DNA of 64,000 nucleotides, taken from NCBI RefSeq assembly GCF_003055625.1, contig NZ_CP028811.1, forward strand, positions 992,001 to 1,056,000. The letters run 5' to 3'. Every line of letters starts with the position of its first letter. Position 1 is the stretch's first letter. Source of the DNA: Flavobacterium magnum (GTDB taxonomy: Bacteria; Bacteroidota; Bacteroidia; Flavobacteriales; Flavobacteriaceae). Made by a program: the position numbers and the translations under genes. Under the pieces are notes generated by a model. The model ran no database searches, had not been told where the DNA came from, and was given only the letters and a program-made list of their open reading frames with translations. Below, piece after piece: positions 28,524-37,552 of the stretch.

Positions 28524-30524
28524 CTATTTATAACTGCGTTGTACCAGCTTAACATTATCAAAAACCAAAGGCTCTTTGTGCAGTACCGCATCGCTTGGTT
28601 TTCCTTTATACTCCCAGGCCGCTACATAGGCGAAATTCTCATCATCGCGTTGTGCCTCACCATCGGGTGTCTGGTATTCTTCACGGAAATGCCCGCCGCA
28701 GCTTTCGTTTCGGTGCAAAGCATCTTTGGCAAACAATTCTCCGAGTTCAAGGAAATCGGCTACACGCATCGCTTTCTCCAATTCCTGGTTGAAACTGTCG
28801 AGCGTTCCCGGAACTTTTACATCACGGTGGAATTCCTCTCGCAATGCGGCAATTTCCGAAATGGCTTCGGTAAGGCCTTTGGCGTTACGCGCCATACCGA
28901 CTTTATCCCACATGATTTTACCCAGTCTCTTATGGAAATGGTCAACAGAATGTGTGCCCTTGTTATTAATGAATTTTTCGAGTTGATCGCGGACTGCTTT
29001 TTCCGCTTCGTCAAATTCCGGTGTATTGGTTGGGATTTTTCCCATTTTGATATCAGGGGCTAAATAGTCTCCGATAGTGTATGGCAGTACGAAATAACCG
29101 TCGGCCAATCCCTGCATTAATGCGGAAGCACCGAGGCGGTTTGCACCGTGATCTGAGAAGTTGGATTCACCAATCGAGAAACATCCCGGGATGGTCGTCA
29201 TCAGGTTATAATCAACCCACGTTCCGCCCATAGTGTAATGCACCGCAGGGTAAATCATCATCGGGGTGACATACGGATTTTCGTCGACGATTTTCTCATA
29301 CATCTGGAACAGGTTGCCATACTTGCTTGCTACGACTTCTGTTCCTAATTTTTTAACCAAAGCGGCATCATTTTCATCCAGGTGCTTGATCCTGGCCTGG
29401 TCCTTTCCGTACCTTTCGATGGCGGAGGCAAAATCGAGATACACGGCTTCACCGGTCTTGTTTACACCGAAACCGGCGTCACAACGCTCCTTGGCGGCAC
29501 GGGACGCGATATCACGCGGCACAAGGTTTCCAAACGCAGGATACCTTCTCTCGAGATAGTAATCCCTTTCGTCTTCAGACAAATCGGTCGGTTTCTTGCG
29601 GCCTTCACGGATTGCCTTGGCATCTTCAAGAGATTTTGGCACCCAGATCCTTCCGTCATTCCGAAGCGATTCGGACATCAAAGTCAGTTTTGACTGATGG
29701 TCTCCGGACACCGGGATGCAGGTAGGGTGGATCTGCGTGTAACAAGGATTCGCGAAAAACGCCCCTTTTTTGTGGATTTTCCAGGCTGCAGTGGCATTGC
29801 TTCCCATAGCATTGGTAGAAAGGAAAAACACGTTCCCGTATCCTCCCGAACCAATGACCACAGCATGTGCAGAATGCCGTTCAATTTCACCGGTAATTAA
29901 ATTACGCGCAATGATCCCTCTTGCTTTGCCATTTACGACAACCAGCTCAAGCATTTCGTGGCGGTTGTACATCTTGATTTTCCCGCGGCCGATTTGGCGG
30001 TTCATCGCGGAATAGGCACCAAGCAGCAATTGCTGCCCGGTCTGTCCTTTGGCATAAAAAGTTCGGGAAACCAAAGTACCCCCGAATGAACGGTTGTCCA
30101 GCAATCCGCCGTATTCACGGGCCAACGGCACCCCTTGGGCAACGCATTGGTCAATGATGTTCGCCGAAACTTCCGCGAGACGATGGACGTTGGCTTCACG
30201 GGCGCGGTAATCGCCGCCTTTCACCGTATCGTAGAAAAGACGGAATGTAGAGTCACCGTCTCCCTGATAGTTTTTCGCAGCATTGATTCCGCCCTGCGCG
30301 GCAATCGAGTGCGCACGTCGCGGGGAATCCTGGAAACAGAACGCCTTTACATTGTAACCCAGTTCAGCCAGCGTTGCTGCTGCCGAACCGCCCGCCAATC
30401 CGGTACCCACCACGATGATGTCCAGGTTGCGTTTATTAGCCGGATTGACTAAGTTGATATGGTCTTTATAGTTTGTCCATTTTTCTGAAATTGGACCTTC
30501 AGGTATTTTTGAATCTAATGCCAT
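28524..30524 (-). CDS. sdhA: Succinate dehydrogenase/fumarate reductase flavoprotein subunit
   Basis: This 666-residue catalytic subunit of complex II oxidises succinate to fumarate. The FAD-binding motif [20 protein letters not shown], the [14 protein letters not shown] region around the flavin attachment, and a later QIHPTCIPV stretch are present. Length fits the longer Bacteroidota/epsilon-type SdhA. It follows sdhC after 12 bp. It is followed after 4 bp by a T9SS gene rather than by sdhB. Confidence 0.97.
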   Translation of the reverse strand: MALDSKIPEGPISEKWTNYKDHINLVNPANKRNLDIIVVGTGLAGGSAAATLAELGYNVKAFCFQDSPRRAHSIAAQGGINAAKNYQGDGDSTFRLFYDTVKGGDYRAREANVHRLAEVSANIIDQCVAQGVPLAREYGGLLDNRSFGGTLVSRTFYAKGQTGQQLLLGAYSAMNRQIGRGKIKMYNRHEMLELVVVNGKARGIIARNLITGEIERHSAHAVVIGSGGYGNVFFLSTNAMGSNATAAWKIHKKGAFFANPCYTQIHPTCIPVSGDHQSKLTLMSESLRNDGRIWVPKSLEDAKAIREGRKKPTDLSEDERDYYLERRYPAFGNLVPRDIASRAAKERCDAGFGVNKTGEAVYLDFASAIERYGKDQARIKHLDENDAALVKKLGTEVVASKYGNLFQMYEKIVDENPYVTPMMIYPAVHYTMGGTWVDYNLMTTIPGCFSIGESNFSDHGANRLGASALMQGLADGYFVLPYTIGDYLAPDIKMGKIPTNTPEFDEAEKAVRDQLEKFINNKGTHSVDHFHKRLGKIMWDKVGMARNAKGLTEAISEIAALREEFHRDVKVPGTLDSFNQELEKAMRVADFLELGELFAKDALHRNESCGGHFREEYQTPDGEAQRDDENFAYVAAWEYKGKPSDAVLHKEPLVFDNVKLVQRSYK

Positions 30525-30536
30525 TATGAAATGATA

Positions 30537-31202
30537 TTAATGATTGAGGTGGTGAAACAAAGCGATGAAAATGAATCCTAGCGGTACAACCACCGCGAAA
30601 GCGTAAGCGAATTTGCTTAACGACCTTGAATATTTGTTGTTGAACCCGACCGATTGGAACGAGGAGGCAAAACCATGCCATAAATGCAATGCGAGCAGGA
30701 TGAAGGACACACAATAAATCCCTGTGCGTACCGGATCGTGGAACTTCTCGACGAGCTCTCCGTAATACCTTGTCGCGTCAGGCATTTCGGCCGCCACGTA
30801 TTTGAAATTGAGTTCAGGGAACCAGAAATCATAAAAGTGCAATCCCATGAAGGCGAGTACCACCAATCCCGTAATGATCATGTTGCGTGAAGGCCATGGC
30901 GCGTTTGCTGCCCCGTTGTTCCGGGCATATCGTACCGGGCGGGAATTGCGGTTCTGGATTTCGAGCACGATGCCCATGACGAAGTGAAAAATCACGCCCG
31001 CCGCCAGGATAGGCTGCATAACATATTGTATAATAGGGTTGTAGCCCATAAAATGCGAAGCGGTATTGAAAGCATCCTCGCTGAATACGGAAACCATATT
31101 TAAGGAAACGTGCAGCGCTAAAAATGAAATAAGGAAAAGCCCTGAAAGCGCCATTGCGACTTTCTTAGCAATGGAGGACTTCAAGATTGCAGTTTGTGCC
31201 AT
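30537..31202 (-). CDS. sdhC: Succinate dehydrogenase cytochrome b subunit
   Basis: This 221-residue inner-membrane subunit anchors complex II and passes electrons to quinone through haem b. About five hydrophobic helices are visible, with histidines in FLALHVSLN, GVIFHFVMG, MGLHFYDFW and ALHLWHGFAS that probably ligate haem. The start at 31202 (MAQTAILKSSIAKK) was chosen over 31259 because a well-spaced promoter lies between the two. It is the first gene of the operon. Confidence 0.94.
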   Translation of the reverse strand: MAQTAILKSSIAKKVAMALSGLFLISFLALHVSLNMVSVFSEDAFNTASHFMGYNPIIQYVMQPILAAGVIFHFVMGIVLEIQNRNSRPVRYARNNGAANAPWPSRNMIITGLVVLAFMGLHFYDFWFPELNFKYVAAEMPDATRYYGELVEKFHDPVRTGIYCVSFILLALHLWHGFASSFQSVGFNNKYSRSLSKFAYAFAVVVPLGFIFIALFHHLNH

Positions 31203-31228
31203 GTCGGTTAATTGTTTTAAAAAGCATA

Positions 31229-31259
31229 CAAAAATAGTGCTATTTGCGGTTTGCCGCAA
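31229..31259 (-). promoter_or_regulatory. sdh operon promoter with overlapping palindrome
   Basis: On the minus strand TTG, 20 bp, then TATTTTTG matches the Bacteroidota consensus (TTG-N17-23-TAnnTTTG) fully. It ends 27 bp before the sdhC start. A TTGCGG-TTTG-CCGCAA inverted repeat (31244-31259) covers the -33 element and part of the spacer, a natural place for an operator. Confidence 0.75.
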
Positions 31260-31298
31260 TGTTTTACGGCTTATTTATAATCAATATAAAATGTTTAA

Positions 31299-32150
31299 CT
31301 AGTACGTTTTGGTGACGTCTTCATCAATGACCAAAATGAAATCAGCCTTAGACAGATTTTCCTTTTCAAGACTAGAAATATTGGCCTGTGTCACCGTAGA
31401 AATGGTCAGGATTTTCAAATCCGGACGGCGCTGCCTGAGATACCAGAAAATCCCCTCAAAATCATCACTGTGGTATGAGCCGTTGTAATGCAGGAAGACC
31501 GAGCCGTCTCTCAGGTTCCTGAGTATGAAGTACGCCATGGTCGCGTCTTTTACCGCTTGCGCTTTCGGAAGATTGTCACCGCCGTGGCCGCCCATTTCAC
31601 GTACCATTTTCACATAGCCCGGAAGGTTCGCGTCGTATGCGATCGGCAGTGGCGCAATCCAATTTTTTTCTGCATCGGTCAGGGTTTCCAATGCCTCAAA
31701 ACCTTTTTTATATACCAGGCCGGCAAACCGCCGCGGGATGTTTGTCGCGACAAATGTGAATTTCTTTTCTTTCGCAAAATCAACCAACGGCTTGTAATCG
31801 GTTTTATAATTGGGCCAAAGCCGCGCGGTGCTGTCTATTTGCGCATCCTCTGAAGGATCCTGTAAATACCCGTCAAGCTGCGTTTGGTTGTCGGCTTCAA
31901 ACATTTCAGCGCCTAAAACCAATTTCGTCCGCTGCGCCAAATCCTTCGCAAGCTCAAGTTCGAGCCAGTGCGAAATGGCATTGTCATGGAATTCCCCAAA
32001 CAAAACGACTTCGGTTTTTGACGTCGCTTTGAGCATCCTGGCGTAAGTGGTTTCCCTGCCCGATTTGTCAAAAATCCGGTATGCCGGTTTCTGCTGGGAA
32101 AAAATCAACGCATGGGCGAGCAGGCACGCTAAAAAAGGAATGGACCTCAT
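31299..32150 (-). CDS. ChaN-family (haem-binding-like) secreted protein
   Basis: This 283-residue protein has a signal peptide (MRSIPFLACLLAHALIFSQ). The ChaN/DUF399-type domain has TEVVLFGEFHDNAISHWLELE, VLGAEMFEADNQ and VFLHYNGSYHSDDFEGI. Related lipoproteins bind haem cofacially in Campylobacter; here no lipobox is clear. It may act in iron or haem handling in the envelope. The ATG at 32150 was chosen because the longer frame from 32288 lacks a signal sequence. It is divergent from the mvaS-like gene, with 182 bp between the starts. Confidence 0.85.
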   Translation of the reverse strand: MRSIPFLACLLAHALIFSQQKPAYRIFDKSGRETTYARMLKATSKTEVVLFGEFHDNAISHWLELELAKDLAQRTKLVLGAEMFEADNQTQLDGYLQDPSEDAQIDSTARLWPNYKTDYKPLVDFAKEKKFTFVATNIPRRFAGLVYKKGFEALETLTDAEKNWIAPLPIAYDANLPGYVKMVREMGGHGGDNLPKAQAVKDATMAYFILRNLRDGSVFLHYNGSYHSDDFEGIFWYLRQRRPDLKILTISTVTQANISSLEKENLSKADFILVIDEDVTKTY

Positions 32151-32332
32151 GATGGGAATTATAGGAGTGCCGCTAAAATACTGCAAAAACGCCATTTTCA
32201 AAAATAATTCTTGAAGAATCGATAATTTCTCCGGGGTTGAATTTCCATATCCGTAAAAGTGCTTCGGAAATCTGGAATTTGCTGCCAAATCATGCCCATA
32301 GTCTTACATTTACACTTACAAAATCTGCACCC

Positions 32333-33664
32333 ATGATAACAGGAATCGAAGCAATCGCATTCGACGTGGCCAAAATCCACCTGCCCGTAAAAACCCTCGC
32401 TGACGCGCGTGGCATCGACGCTGAGAAACTCGAAAAAGGATTGGGATTGTCAAAAATGACTTTGCCCGACGCGCATCAGGACAGCGTGGTTTTTGCGGCC
32501 AATGCCCTGACCCGCCTGTTGTCGCAGCATAGCATCGATCCGAATGACGTGGCACGGATTTACGTAGGTACGGAAAGCGCTGTCGATGGTTCCAAGCCGA
32601 TCGCGTCATTTTTGATTTCGCTGATGGAACAGCAGTGGGGTGACGGGCGCTTCAGCCATTGCGACGCCGTCGACCTCACTTTTGCCTGTATCGGCGGGGT
32701 AGACGCGCTGCAGAATTGCCTCGACTTCGTCCGCCTGAATCCGCACAAAAAAGCCATTGTTGTTTGTTCTGACATTGCCAGATACGACCTCGGCTCTACC
32801 GGCGAATATACCCAGGGTGCTGGCGCGGTGGCGTTGTTGGTTTCGGCGGATCCAAAAATCATCGCGTTTACAGACAAATGGGCCGTGGATACCCAGGGCG
32901 TTTTCGATTTCTTTAAGCCGTATCATACGATTTCCAAATCTGAAATTACCGGAAATGGAGACAATGACGCCTGGTTCGGTCACCTGGAAGCCGAAATCCA
33001 AATCCACAAGGACCAGCCGGTTTTTGACGGGCAGTATTCTAACCAGTGTTATACGGACAGGACGCGGAATGCGTATTTCCGGTTTAAGGATTTGAAAAAC
33101 GATAAGGGAAACCTTCTCGATTCCTGGCACAGCGTCATCATGCACCTGCCGTACGCGTTTCAGGGGCGGCGCATGCTGCCGGGACTGTACGCGACGGAAG
33201 CCGGTGATGGCACGTTGGAAGATTTGAAATCCATCGCGAAGTCTGCAGGGTATCTCGATTTCGTTTCCAAAAAACTGCAGCCGGCAGAACGCGGATCTTC
33301 ATTGATCGGAAACCTGTATACCGCTTCTATATTCATGGGACTGCTTTCTGCGCTTTGCCATTTTTATGAGACCAATAGTGCAATTTCCGGAGCAACATTT
33401 GGTTTTATGGCTTACGGAAGCGGATCGAAATCGAAGGTTTTTGAAGGAGAAATTCAACAGGACTGGAAGCCATCGATTGAAAAAGTGAAGCTTTTTGAAA
33501 CGCTGGAACAAAGCCGTGAGATTGATTTCAGCACTTACGAAAAATTGCATAAGAAGGAGCAAAAAGGGAGTGTTGTGCCGCCGAAAGGCGAATGGATTCT
33601 CGAACGCATCGAAAAAGAAAATCCAAACCTCGTCGGTGCGCGTTATTACAAATGGATTTCCTGA
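32333..33664 (+). CDS. mvaS: Hydroxymethylglutaryl-CoA synthase family protein
   Basis: This 443-residue thiolase-fold enzyme is predicted to condense acetyl-CoA with acetoacetyl-CoA to HMG-CoA in the mevalonate route to isoprenoids. A catalytic Glu (YVGTESAVDGSKP, Glu81), the acyl-accepting Cys (LTFACIGGVDAL, Cys119) and a His in VIMHLPYAF are visible. The start at 32333 (MITGIEAIAFDVAKIHLP) matches the family N-terminus. Homologues in beta-branching modules of polyketide clusters exist, but no such cluster is nearby, so the mevalonate role is preferred. Confidence 0.9.
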   Translation: MITGIEAIAFDVAKIHLPVKTLADARGIDAEKLEKGLGLSKMTLPDAHQDSVVFAANALTRLLSQHSIDPNDVARIYVGTESAVDGSKPIASFLISLMEQQWGDGRFSHCDAVDLTFACIGGVDALQNCLDFVRLNPHKKAIVVCSDIARYDLGSTGEYTQGAGAVALLVSADPKIIAFTDKWAVDTQGVFDFFKPYHTISKSEITGNGDNDAWFGHLEAEIQIHKDQPVFDGQYSNQCYTDRTRNAYFRFKDLKNDKGNLLDSWHSVIMHLPYAFQGRRMLPGLYATEAGDGTLEDLKSIAKSAGYLDFVSKKLQPAERGSSLIGNLYTASIFMGLLSALCHFYETNSAISGATFGFMAYGSGSKSKVFEGEIQQDWKPSIEKVKLFETLEQSREIDFSTYEKLHKKEQKGSVVPPKGEWILERIEKENPNLVGARYYKWIS

Positions 33665-33687
33665 ATCAAATTCCATAGCTTTGTGTT

Positions 33688-34281
33688 ATGGTCGACAATC
33701 AGCAAACGGATCTATTCTTAAGCGCTTTACGGCAATTTGCTGATGGTAAAAGCGCTTCCGCAGACATGCTCCGGAAAGCCACAACGGCGTTTTCGAAAAT
33801 CACGCTTAAAAAAAATGAATTCCTTGTCAGGGAAGGCGGTATCTGTCCGTATTTCTGTTTTATTGAAAGCGGGATCCTGCAGCACGCGATCGAAATTTCG
33901 GGTAATGAGGTGACGACGTATCTTGCGCTGCGTCATACCTTCACCAGCTCATTAAGCAGTTTCCTGTTTCGGAAACCTTCCCGCAAAAGCATCAAGGCCA
34001 TCGCTGATTGTACGCTGTATGTAGCCGATTTAAAAACCTTTAAGGATCTGATCGAAAATAACGCGGCATTCCATCAATGTTATTACAACCTGATCGAAAA
34101 GCAAATTTGCCTGATTGACGACTACCGTATCGATTTACTGACGATGACCCCCGAAGAACGGTACACAAAGCTGCTGCAATCCGAGCCGAAACTGTTACAG
34201 GAAGTACCGCTGCATTACCTTTCTTCGTTTCTGGGTATTTCCGACAGGCACATGAGCCGGATCCGTAAAAACATAAAATAA
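33688..34281 (+). CDS. Crp/Fnr-family transcriptional regulator
   Basis: This 197-residue protein has an N-terminal cyclic-nucleotide-binding-like beta-roll (about 35-115; KITLKKNEFLVREGGICPYF) and a C-terminal helix-turn-helix (about 165-197; VPLHYLSSFLGISDRHMSRIRKNIK). No cysteine cluster of the FNR type is present. It is typical of the many Bacteroidota Crp-like activators with unknown ligands. It follows the mvaS-like gene by 23 bp and may be co-transcribed with it. Confidence 0.9.
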   Translation: MVDNQQTDLFLSALRQFADGKSASADMLRKATTAFSKITLKKNEFLVREGGICPYFCFIESGILQHAIEISGNEVTTYLALRHTFTSSLSSFLFRKPSRKSIKAIADCTLYVADLKTFKDLIENNAAFHQCYYNLIEKQICLIDDYRIDLLTMTPEERYTKLLQSEPKLLQEVPLHYLSSFLGISDRHMSRIRKNIK

Positions 34282-34351
34282 CGCCATTTGGCCGGATGGG
34301 GTTTCAATGGTTTGATTAATTTTGGTTTGTAATCCTTAATTCGCAATTCCA

Positions 34352-35644
34352 ATGAAATACCATCAAATCGACCGCAGCCTTTTCATCAAGAACCGCGCAA
34401 AATTTACGGCGCAGATGAAACCAAACAGTGTTGCCGTTTTCAATTCCAATGATATTTATCCGGTCTCGGCAGATTCGACTTTGCCTTTCGCGCAGCACCG
34501 TGATATTTTTTATCTTTCGGGTGTAGACCAGGAAGAAAGTATCCTGCTTTTGTTCCCGGACGCGCCGTATGCACACCAGAAAGAAATAGTATTCCTGAAG
34601 GAAACCAGCGAGCACATCGCCATCTGGGAAGGGGAAAAACTGACAAAGGAACGGGCATTTGAAGTGTCAGGAATCAAGACGGTGTACTGGCTTCAGGATT
34701 TTGAGAAGATCTTGTTCGAGCTGATGACCTACGCTGACACGATGTACATCAACACCAATGAACACTACCGGCAGTCCGTCGAAACTGAGACCCGTGAGGC
34801 GCGTTTCGTAAAATGGTGGAAAGAGAAATATCCGGCACATGCCGTGGCAAAAAGCAATCCAATCCTGCAAAGGATCCGGTCGGTGAAGGAAAGTGAGGAA
34901 CTCGATTTGATGCAGACGGCCTGTAATATCACTGAAAAAGGCTTCCGCAGGCTGTTGTCATTCGTGAAACCCAATGTCACCGAATACGAAATCGAGGCGG
35001 AGCTGATCCACGAATTCATCCGCAACCGTTCGAAAGGTTTTGCTTATACGCCGATCATCGCTTCAGGAAACAACGCCAACGTTTTGCATTACATCGAAAA
35101 CAACCAGCAATGTAAGGCCGGCGATCTGATCCTGTTGGATGTGGCCGCTGAGTATGCGAATTATTCCAGCGATTTGTCGCGTACGATCCCGGTTTCAGGA
35201 AAGTATACCGAAAGGCAGAAAGCGGTGTACAATGCCGTTTTACGCGTAAAAAATGAAGCTACGAAAATGCTCGTTCCCGGAACGCTTTGGAAACAATACC
35301 ACGTGGAAGTTGGTAAGCTGATGACGTCAGAATTGCTCGGATTAAAACTGATCGACAAAGCAGACGTGCAAAATGAAAATCCCGACTGGCCGGCATACAA
35401 GAAATATTTCATGCACGGGACATCGCACCATTTGGGCCTGGACACCCATGACTACGGACTTTTACACGAACCGATGAAAGCCAACATGGTATTCACCGTA
35501 GAGCCGGGTATTTACATTCCTGCAGAAGGTTTTGGGATCAGGCTTGAGGACAATGTGGTCGTTCAGGAACAGGGCGAACCTTTTAACCTGATGCGCAACA
35601 TCCCGATTGAGGCGGATGAGATTGAGTCGCTGATGAATTCCTGA
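34352..35644 (+). CDS. pepP: Aminopeptidase P family protein (Xaa-Pro aminopeptidase)
   Basis: This 430-residue M24 metallopeptidase removes N-terminal residues before proline. The N-terminal AMP_N domain (about 1-150; FYLSGVDQEESILLLFP) precedes the pita-bread catalytic domain. The five metal ligands are visible in LLDVAAEY (Asp), YSSDLSRTI (Asp), HGTSHHLGLDTHD (His), FTVEPGIYI (Glu) and IRLEDNVVV (Glu). A TAATTTTG element at 34317-34324 may be its promoter. It is cytoplasmic, with no signal peptide. Confidence 0.95.
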   Translation: MKYHQIDRSLFIKNRAKFTAQMKPNSVAVFNSNDIYPVSADSTLPFAQHRDIFYLSGVDQEESILLLFPDAPYAHQKEIVFLKETSEHIAIWEGEKLTKERAFEVSGIKTVYWLQDFEKILFELMTYADTMYINTNEHYRQSVETETREARFVKWWKEKYPAHAVAKSNPILQRIRSVKESEELDLMQTACNITEKGFRRLLSFVKPNVTEYEIEAELIHEFIRNRSKGFAYTPIIASGNNANVLHYIENNQQCKAGDLILLDVAAEYANYSSDLSRTIPVSGKYTERQKAVYNAVLRVKNEATKMLVPGTLWKQYHVEVGKLMTSELLGLKLIDKADVQNENPDWPAYKKYFMHGTSHHLGLDTHDYGLLHEPMKANMVFTVEPGIYIPAEGFGIRLEDNVVVQEQGEPFNLMRNIPIEADEIESLMNS

Positions 35645-35740
35645 ATGCCCCGTCCGGAGGAACTTGGCAGTATGACGGCGGCTAGACAGTTTTGATCCGA
35701 AAAATATCGGTCGCACCCTTCATATTGTCAGAAAATTTTT

Positions 35741-35748
35741 TAGATTTG
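35741..35748 (+). promoter_or_regulatory. Candidate promoter in the gap between pepP and pgk
   Basis: TAGATTTG matches TAnnTTTG inside a 513-bp gene-free gap (35645-36157). The nearest upstream TTG is 13 bp away, shorter than the normal spacing. It could start a non-coding transcript through the hairpins that follow. Confidence 0.35.
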
Positions 35749-35782
35749 CGTGATTTAGATTTTAAGATAAATAGTTTTTGAG

Positions 35783-35814
35783 AAACGGTGTGCTTCGGCA
35801 GGCCGTTTTTTTTT
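35783..35814 (+). terminator. Likely pepP terminator
   Basis: An AAACGG/CCGTTT stem with inner TGC/GCA pairs and a TTCG loop is followed by a run of nine T. It lies 139 bp after the pepP stop codon. Confidence 0.75.
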
Positions 35815-36050
35815 GGCGTAAGATACCGGATCCGAAAATCGGATGCGGGCTCAGAGCACAGTCCTGACGCCTTATTCTTACAAGCCGTAAAGTTTACCGC
35901 AAACTTTTATCCGTTTACCTCATTAATTTTCAGTGCTTTCTCATTTGCCTTTCCTTTGTCTCACTTTTAATAAGCACTCGCTGATAAAAGTAATTTCGTG
36001 ATTTTAAGGTTTTTTTGGTTAGGTAAACCCCGCTTCCCGGCGGGGTTTAC
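35815..36050 (+). ncRNA. Candidate structured RNA region (no ORF) before pgk
   Basis: No convincing protein frame is present. Several local inverted repeats are: GGCGT 35815-35819 with ACGCC 35867-35871, enclosing ATCCGA-AAA-TCGGAT (35830-35844) and GGGCT/AGTCC (35847-35864, one G-T pair) like a three-way junction; AAAGTTT-ACCGC-AAACTTT (about 35889-35907); and AGTGCTT 35932-35938 with AAGCACT 35972-35978. A strong hairpin at 36023-36050 ends the region. It could be a small RNA or just relic sequence; the strand is assumed from the terminators. Confidence 0.35.
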
Positions 36051-36054
36051 TTTT
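36023..36054 (+). terminator. Strong hairpin terminator upstream of pgk
   Basis: A perfect 11-bp stem (GTAAACCCCGC/GCGGGGTTTAC) with a 6-nt TTCCCG loop is followed by TTTT. A second terminator this far from pepP implies that a separate transcript ends here. Confidence 0.75.
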
Positions 36055-36114
36055 GTCACTGACCGCAATGGCTTCAGTTGAAATCCGTTCCGGACCCGAT
36101 TTAACGAAAAACCT

Positions 36115-36122
36115 TATATTTG
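36115..36122 (+). promoter_or_regulatory. Candidate pgk promoter (-7 element)
   Basis: TATATTTG matches TAnnTTTG and ends 35 bp before the pgk start codon. It lies downstream of the hairpin terminator, so pgk is probably transcribed on its own. No TTG lies at standard spacing. Confidence 0.55.
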
Positions 36123-36157
36123 TGGCGCTCTTAAAATATAAACAAACGACTTTGCCC

Positions 36158-37345
36158 ATGAAAACACTCAGCGACATCAATTTCAAGAATAAGAAGGCCT
36201 TAATCCGTGTGGATTTCAATGTGCCATTGGATGCGGAATTCAATGTAACCGACGACACGCGCATTGAGGCCGCGAAGCCTACCATCGACAAAATCCTGGC
36301 TGATGGCGGCAGCGTCATCCTGATGTCGCACCTGGGTCGTCCGAAAGGGGCAGAAGAAAAGTATTCGTTAAAACATATTGTCGGGAAAACGGCTGAAATT
36401 CTTGGCGCCGAGGTGAAATTTGCCGAGGACTGTATCGGCAGCAAAGCCAGTTCAGCTGCAGAAGCCCTCAAGGCCGGGGAGGTATTGCTGCTCGAGAACC
36501 TGCGTTTCCATAATGAAGAAGAAGCGGGTGATGTCGATTTCGCCAAAGCGCTCGCGTCGCTGGGCGATGTCTACGTAAACGATGCTTTCGGGACGGCACA
36601 CCGCGCACACGCCTCCACGACCATCATAGCACAGTTTTTTCCTGATGACAAATGTTTCGGGGCATTGCTCGCAAAGGAAATCGAAAGCCTGAACAAAGTG
36701 CTCAAAGATTCTCAAAAACCGGTAACAGCGGTATTGGGCGGCAGCAAGGTATCCTCAAAAATCACGGTAATAGAAAATATCCTCGACAAGGTCGATCACA
36801 TGATTATTGGCGGCGGAATGACTTTTACTTTCATAAAAGCGCTAGGCGGGAAGATCGGCGACTCGATCTGCGAAGACGACAAGCAGGACTTAGCGCTCGA
36901 AATCCTTGAAAAAGCCAAAGCCAAAAACGTACAGATCCATCTTCCGGTGGATGTGGTTGCTGCCGATGCTTTCTCAAAAGATGCAAACACGAAGATTGTA
37001 GACGTGCGTGAGATTCCTGACGGATGGCAAGGGCTCGATGCGGGGCCTAAATCCCTGGAGCAGTTTAAAAAGGTTATCCTTGAATCGAAAACCATTCTCT
37101 GGAATGGTCCGCTGGGAGTTTTTGAACTCGAGCCTTTTGCAAAAGGGACCATCGAACTCGGGAATTATATTGCCGAAGCAACCCAAACCGGGGCTTTTTC
37201 GCTCGTAGGAGGGGGCGATTCGGTGGCGGCCGTAAAACAGTTCGGATTGGAGCCGAAAATGAGCTACGTGTCCACCGGCGGCGGCGCCATGCTGGAGATG
37301 CTCGAAGGTAAAACGCTACCCGGAATTGCTGCTATAATCGATTGA
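36158..37345 (+). CDS. pgk: Phosphoglycerate kinase
   Basis: This 395-residue glycolytic enzyme transfers phosphate between 1,3-bisphosphoglycerate and [12 protein letters not shown] (about residues 19-27), [27 protein letters not shown] and the nucleotide-binding [20 protein letters not shown] are all present. The start at 36158 ([20 protein letters not shown]) is the family N-terminus; the frame extends upstream to 36053 but crosses the promoter. It is monocistronic. Confidence 0.97.
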   Translation: MKTLSDINFKNKKALIRVDFNVPLDAEFNVTDDTRIEAAKPTIDKILADGGSVILMSHLGRPKGAEEKYSLKHIVGKTAEILGAEVKFAEDCIGSKASSAAEALKAGEVLLLENLRFHNEEEAGDVDFAKALASLGDVYVNDAFGTAHRAHASTTIIAQFFPDDKCFGALLAKEIESLNKVLKDSQKPVTAVLGGSKVSSKITVIENILDKVDHMIIGGGMTFTFIKALGGKIGDSICEDDKQDLALEILEKAKAKNVQIHLPVDVVAADAFSKDANTKIVDVREIPDGWQGLDAGPKSLEQFKKVILESKTILWNGPLGVFELEPFAKGTIELGNYIAEATQTGAFSLVGGGDSVAAVKQFGLEPKMSYVSTGGGAMLEMLEGKTLPGIAAIID

Positions 37346-37415
37346 TCAATATAGAATTAACAATTTTTCACACAATTTTAAGTTATAGAATACGGCGACT
37401 TTATTATAAGATTAC

Positions 37416-37423
37416 TATGTTTG
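37416..37423 (+). promoter_or_regulatory. Candidate promoter of the MltD-like gene
   Basis: TATGTTTG matches TAnnTTTG in the 207-bp gap after pgk. It would give an unusually long leader (about 120 nt) before the start at 37553. Confidence 0.35.
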
Positions 37424-37552
37424 CATTTTGCAATAGTTTGAAATATAGCATTTTGCTACCCCTAAGTTCTTTTTTATACAATGTAACCCAGACGAATTGA
37501 AGCTTTTGCTGTCCCCTGACATTGTCATGCAGAAGCCCTAAAAACGTAAATA

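Noticed and set aside
35788-35970. 60-codon frame in the gap before pgk
   Set aside because: It starts inside the pepP terminator and encodes Phe/Ser-rich sequence from T-rich DNA. A coding role is not supported.
35815-36050. Assigning the pgk-upstream region to RNase P RNA or tmRNA
   Set aside because: The conserved GAAAGTCCGG and ACAGAA-type blocks of RNase P RNA and a tRNA-like acceptor end with a tag frame are not present.
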